From contig DAIOCN010000054.1 in NCBI GenBank assembly GCA_036747295.1, forward strand, positions 1 through 6,186: DNA of 6,186 nt. The letters are read 5' to 3'. The position numbers were made by a program, and so were the translations under genes. Positions within the stretch are counted from its first letter, which is position 1, and each line of letters starts with the position of its first letter. The DNA comes from UBA4736 sp002404015. Its GTDB lineage: Bacteria > Chloroflexota > Dormibacteria > Dormibacterales > Dormibacteraceae. Below, piece after piece: positions 4,925-6,186 of the stretch. The notes under the pieces are model-generated. The model saw only the letters and a list, made by a program, of their open reading frames with translations. It made no database searches and was not told where the DNA came from.

Positions 4925-5911
4925 TTAGAGGGGTTCCGCTTCTCCTATGTCGGTAACAGTAGATAGGACGCACCGGCACCGGCTGAGTGGATCGCAGTCC
5001 TCACCGGGTAGCGGGCACTCGCTCTCATACCAGTAGATGCCGTCCCCGTCGTCGCCGCCTTGGGCATTGGCCGCGCAGCGATCGCAGGTGTCGTCGTCGC
5101 CCTCAGCCTCATATGCCGTCCCAACCCGCACTCCGGCTGCGTCGAGTACATCATGGCTGGGCGTCAGTTGATCGCCAGTTCCAGGCTGTGGGGCGTTGAT
5201 CCCGGCTTGCCGCCGACCGTAGCCTATCAGCTGCAGCAGCCCCACCACGGTCAGGCCTAGAGCGACGGCCAGGGCATCATCTCCAGGTTGTGGCGTATCC
5301 TCCTCGTCGTCGTCTTCCTCGGTCGCCAGAGAACCGGTCATGCGGATCGCGAGGTCGGTACGGGCCTGCTGCACGCCAGCCCTGTAGCCCGCCTCTGCGA
5401 CCGACCAGATGGCCCCGCCGTGCATTCCAACGCGGGCTAAGAACGACGCTCGGAGGGCATCTGAAAGAGTTGTGGGCTTGGCACCGTTGAGAAGGCCCCA
5501 CTTGGCGATGCAGGCGTCCATCTCCGGGCCCAGTGAGCAATACAGGAAGTCGCGGTTGCTCAGGATCTTGGCGGCAAGGACATCCTGCCCGGCTGCGGAT
5601 GGATGGCGCGTGGGGTAGGCCAGATGCCGGCCGTTGGCGAAGGCCCGTGGGAACCACTGCGCCGCCGCCTCGTCCAGTTCGGTTATCAGCATGGCGCTGA
5701 AGTAACCCTCGGTATCTACGCTGGTTAGCCAGCCTTTGAAGATCTGGCCGAGGTGGGCGGAATAGGCGTTTACCCTAGCGTGGGTGGAGCCCCTGTGTAA
5801 AGCGGTCCGGTGGCGCATCACCCTCTGCAGGCAGCGGTATGACCCGTTGCGGCGAGTCTCGACCCACACGCCGCGCTTGAGGGCGGTCAGGACTTGGCCA
5901 GCCTTTGACAT
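4925..5911 (-). CDS. Phage minor head protein, MuF/SPP1 gp7-like
   Basis: MuF-type proteins are minor capsid proteins usually encoded just after the portal gene of tailed phages. The C-terminal part shows the family signature: an acidic DDDTCDRCAANAQG (272-285), then a Cys-rich end PLSRCRCVLS (308-317). The cysteines at 276, 279, 312 and 314 may bind metal. The usual HPxCRC histidine is replaced, since the motif here is PLSRCRC. Earlier come an alpha-helical, Arg/Ala-rich half, an acidic linker TEEDDDEED (197-205), and a hydrophobic stretch ALAVALGLTVVGLLQLIGYG (213-232) that looks unusually membrane-like for a capsid protein. I chose ATG at 5911 (328 residues) because GGTAGG lies nine bases upstream. 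A TTG two codons earlier (5917) is possible. Base composition is less GC-rich than the neighbouring operon. No portal, terminase or capsid gene is seen in the window. Confidence 0.68.
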   Translation of the reverse strand: MSKAGQVLTALKRGVWVETRRNGSYRCLQRVMRHRTALHRGSTHARVNAYSAHLGQIFKGWLTSVDTEGYFSAMLITELDEAAAQWFPRAFANGRHLAYPTRHPSAAGQDVLAAKILSNRDFLYCSLGPEMDACIAKWGLLNGAKPTTLSDALRASFLARVGMHGGAIWSVAEAGYRAGVQQARTDLAIRMTGSLATEEDDDEEDTPQPGDDALAVALGLTVVGLLQLIGYGRRQAGINAPQPGTGDQLTPSHDVLDAAGVRVGTAYEAEGDDDTCDRCAANAQGGDDGDGIYWYESECPLPGEDCDPLSRCRCVLSTVTDIGEAEPL

Positions 5912-5917
5912 AACCAA

Positions 5918-6186
5918 AAGCCTACCGCCACGTATGTGCCTCTAGCCCCAAAAGATCCGATAACGGTCCCGATCGACTTCCGCGATCAGACCTTCGATAC
6001 GTCAGTCCGGGTTATCAGCAAAGAGCCCCCAACTCAGCGGCGGTACCCCGTCCGATACGACTCGTCGCCGGGTGGTGGGCTGGTCGCGTGCGCGCCAAAT
6101 CGCGTTGCTGCACCAGCCGTCGAAGAGGTGGTCCCGCCCGCCGACTGACCTGGCCTCGCTCGGGCTGCCGGCATACGGCCACTAGA
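5918..6186. other. Stretch with no supported gene, upstream of the phage head gene
   Basis: No convincing gene here. On the plus strand a GTG at 5936 opens 70 codons, but no ribosome binding site precedes it. On the minus strand two frames run in from the right edge and stop at 6034-6036 and 6015-6017, so one could be the tail of an upstream gene. Their Arg/Pro/Ala-rich translations resemble no phage portal protein I know. A third minus frame of 59 codons, between a TAG at 6182-6184 and a TGA, has no usual start codon. Confidence 0.4.

Noticed and set aside
5936..6148. Plus-strand 70-codon ORF divergent from the phage head gene
   Set aside because: It has a GTG start with no Shine-Dalgarno sequence and no recognisable family, and it would be the only plus-strand gene of the window. 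Mentioned only under the non-coding stretch.

Overview
The window is a very GC-rich stretch of bacterial DNA in which every gene I can support lies on the minus strand. The GC content, the TTG and GTG starts and the 4-base gene overlaps fit a high-GC lineage such as Actinomycetota or Chloroflexota. That placement is an inference from style; no marker gene fixes it.

Right part (about 4925-6186): a lone phage-type minor head (MuF/SPP1 gp7-like) gene in a visibly less GC-rich block. About 270 bases beyond it hold no gene I can support. This looks like a prophage edge or remnant beside a surface-polysaccharide locus. A spacer of about 265 bases (4660-4924) follows, with candidate hairpins downstream of the phage gene and a possible promoter and a doubled Shine-Dalgarno-like sequence ahead of the next genes.

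Middle and left part (about 1-4659): a compact operon read leftwards. In transcription order it holds: a possible 50-codon ORF; a soluble CapD/WbpM/PglF-type nucleotide-sugar 4,6-dehydratase; a 24-codon ORF that matches only the start of a family-4 glycosyltransferase; an HPr-kinase-like P-loop protein; a divergent RtcB-family (RNA 3'-phosphate ligase fold) protein; a 149-residue protein I do not recognise; and the first 13 codons of another gene at the window edge. From the glycosyltransferase remnant onward each junction is a 4-base start/stop overlap (ATGA, TTGA, TTGA, GTGA), so the genes are probably translated as one coupled set.

The dehydratase and the glycosyltransferase remnant point to a capsule or exopolysaccharide locus. 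The striking part is the HprK-like and RtcB-like pair inside it. The RtcB-like protein keeps the metal-binding Cys/His residues and the guanylylated His. By eye it has lost several residues that canonical RtcB uses for the second metal ion, RNA phosphate and GMP. It may have a changed activity, and its pairing with an HprK-like kinase is the best candidate here for something undescribed.
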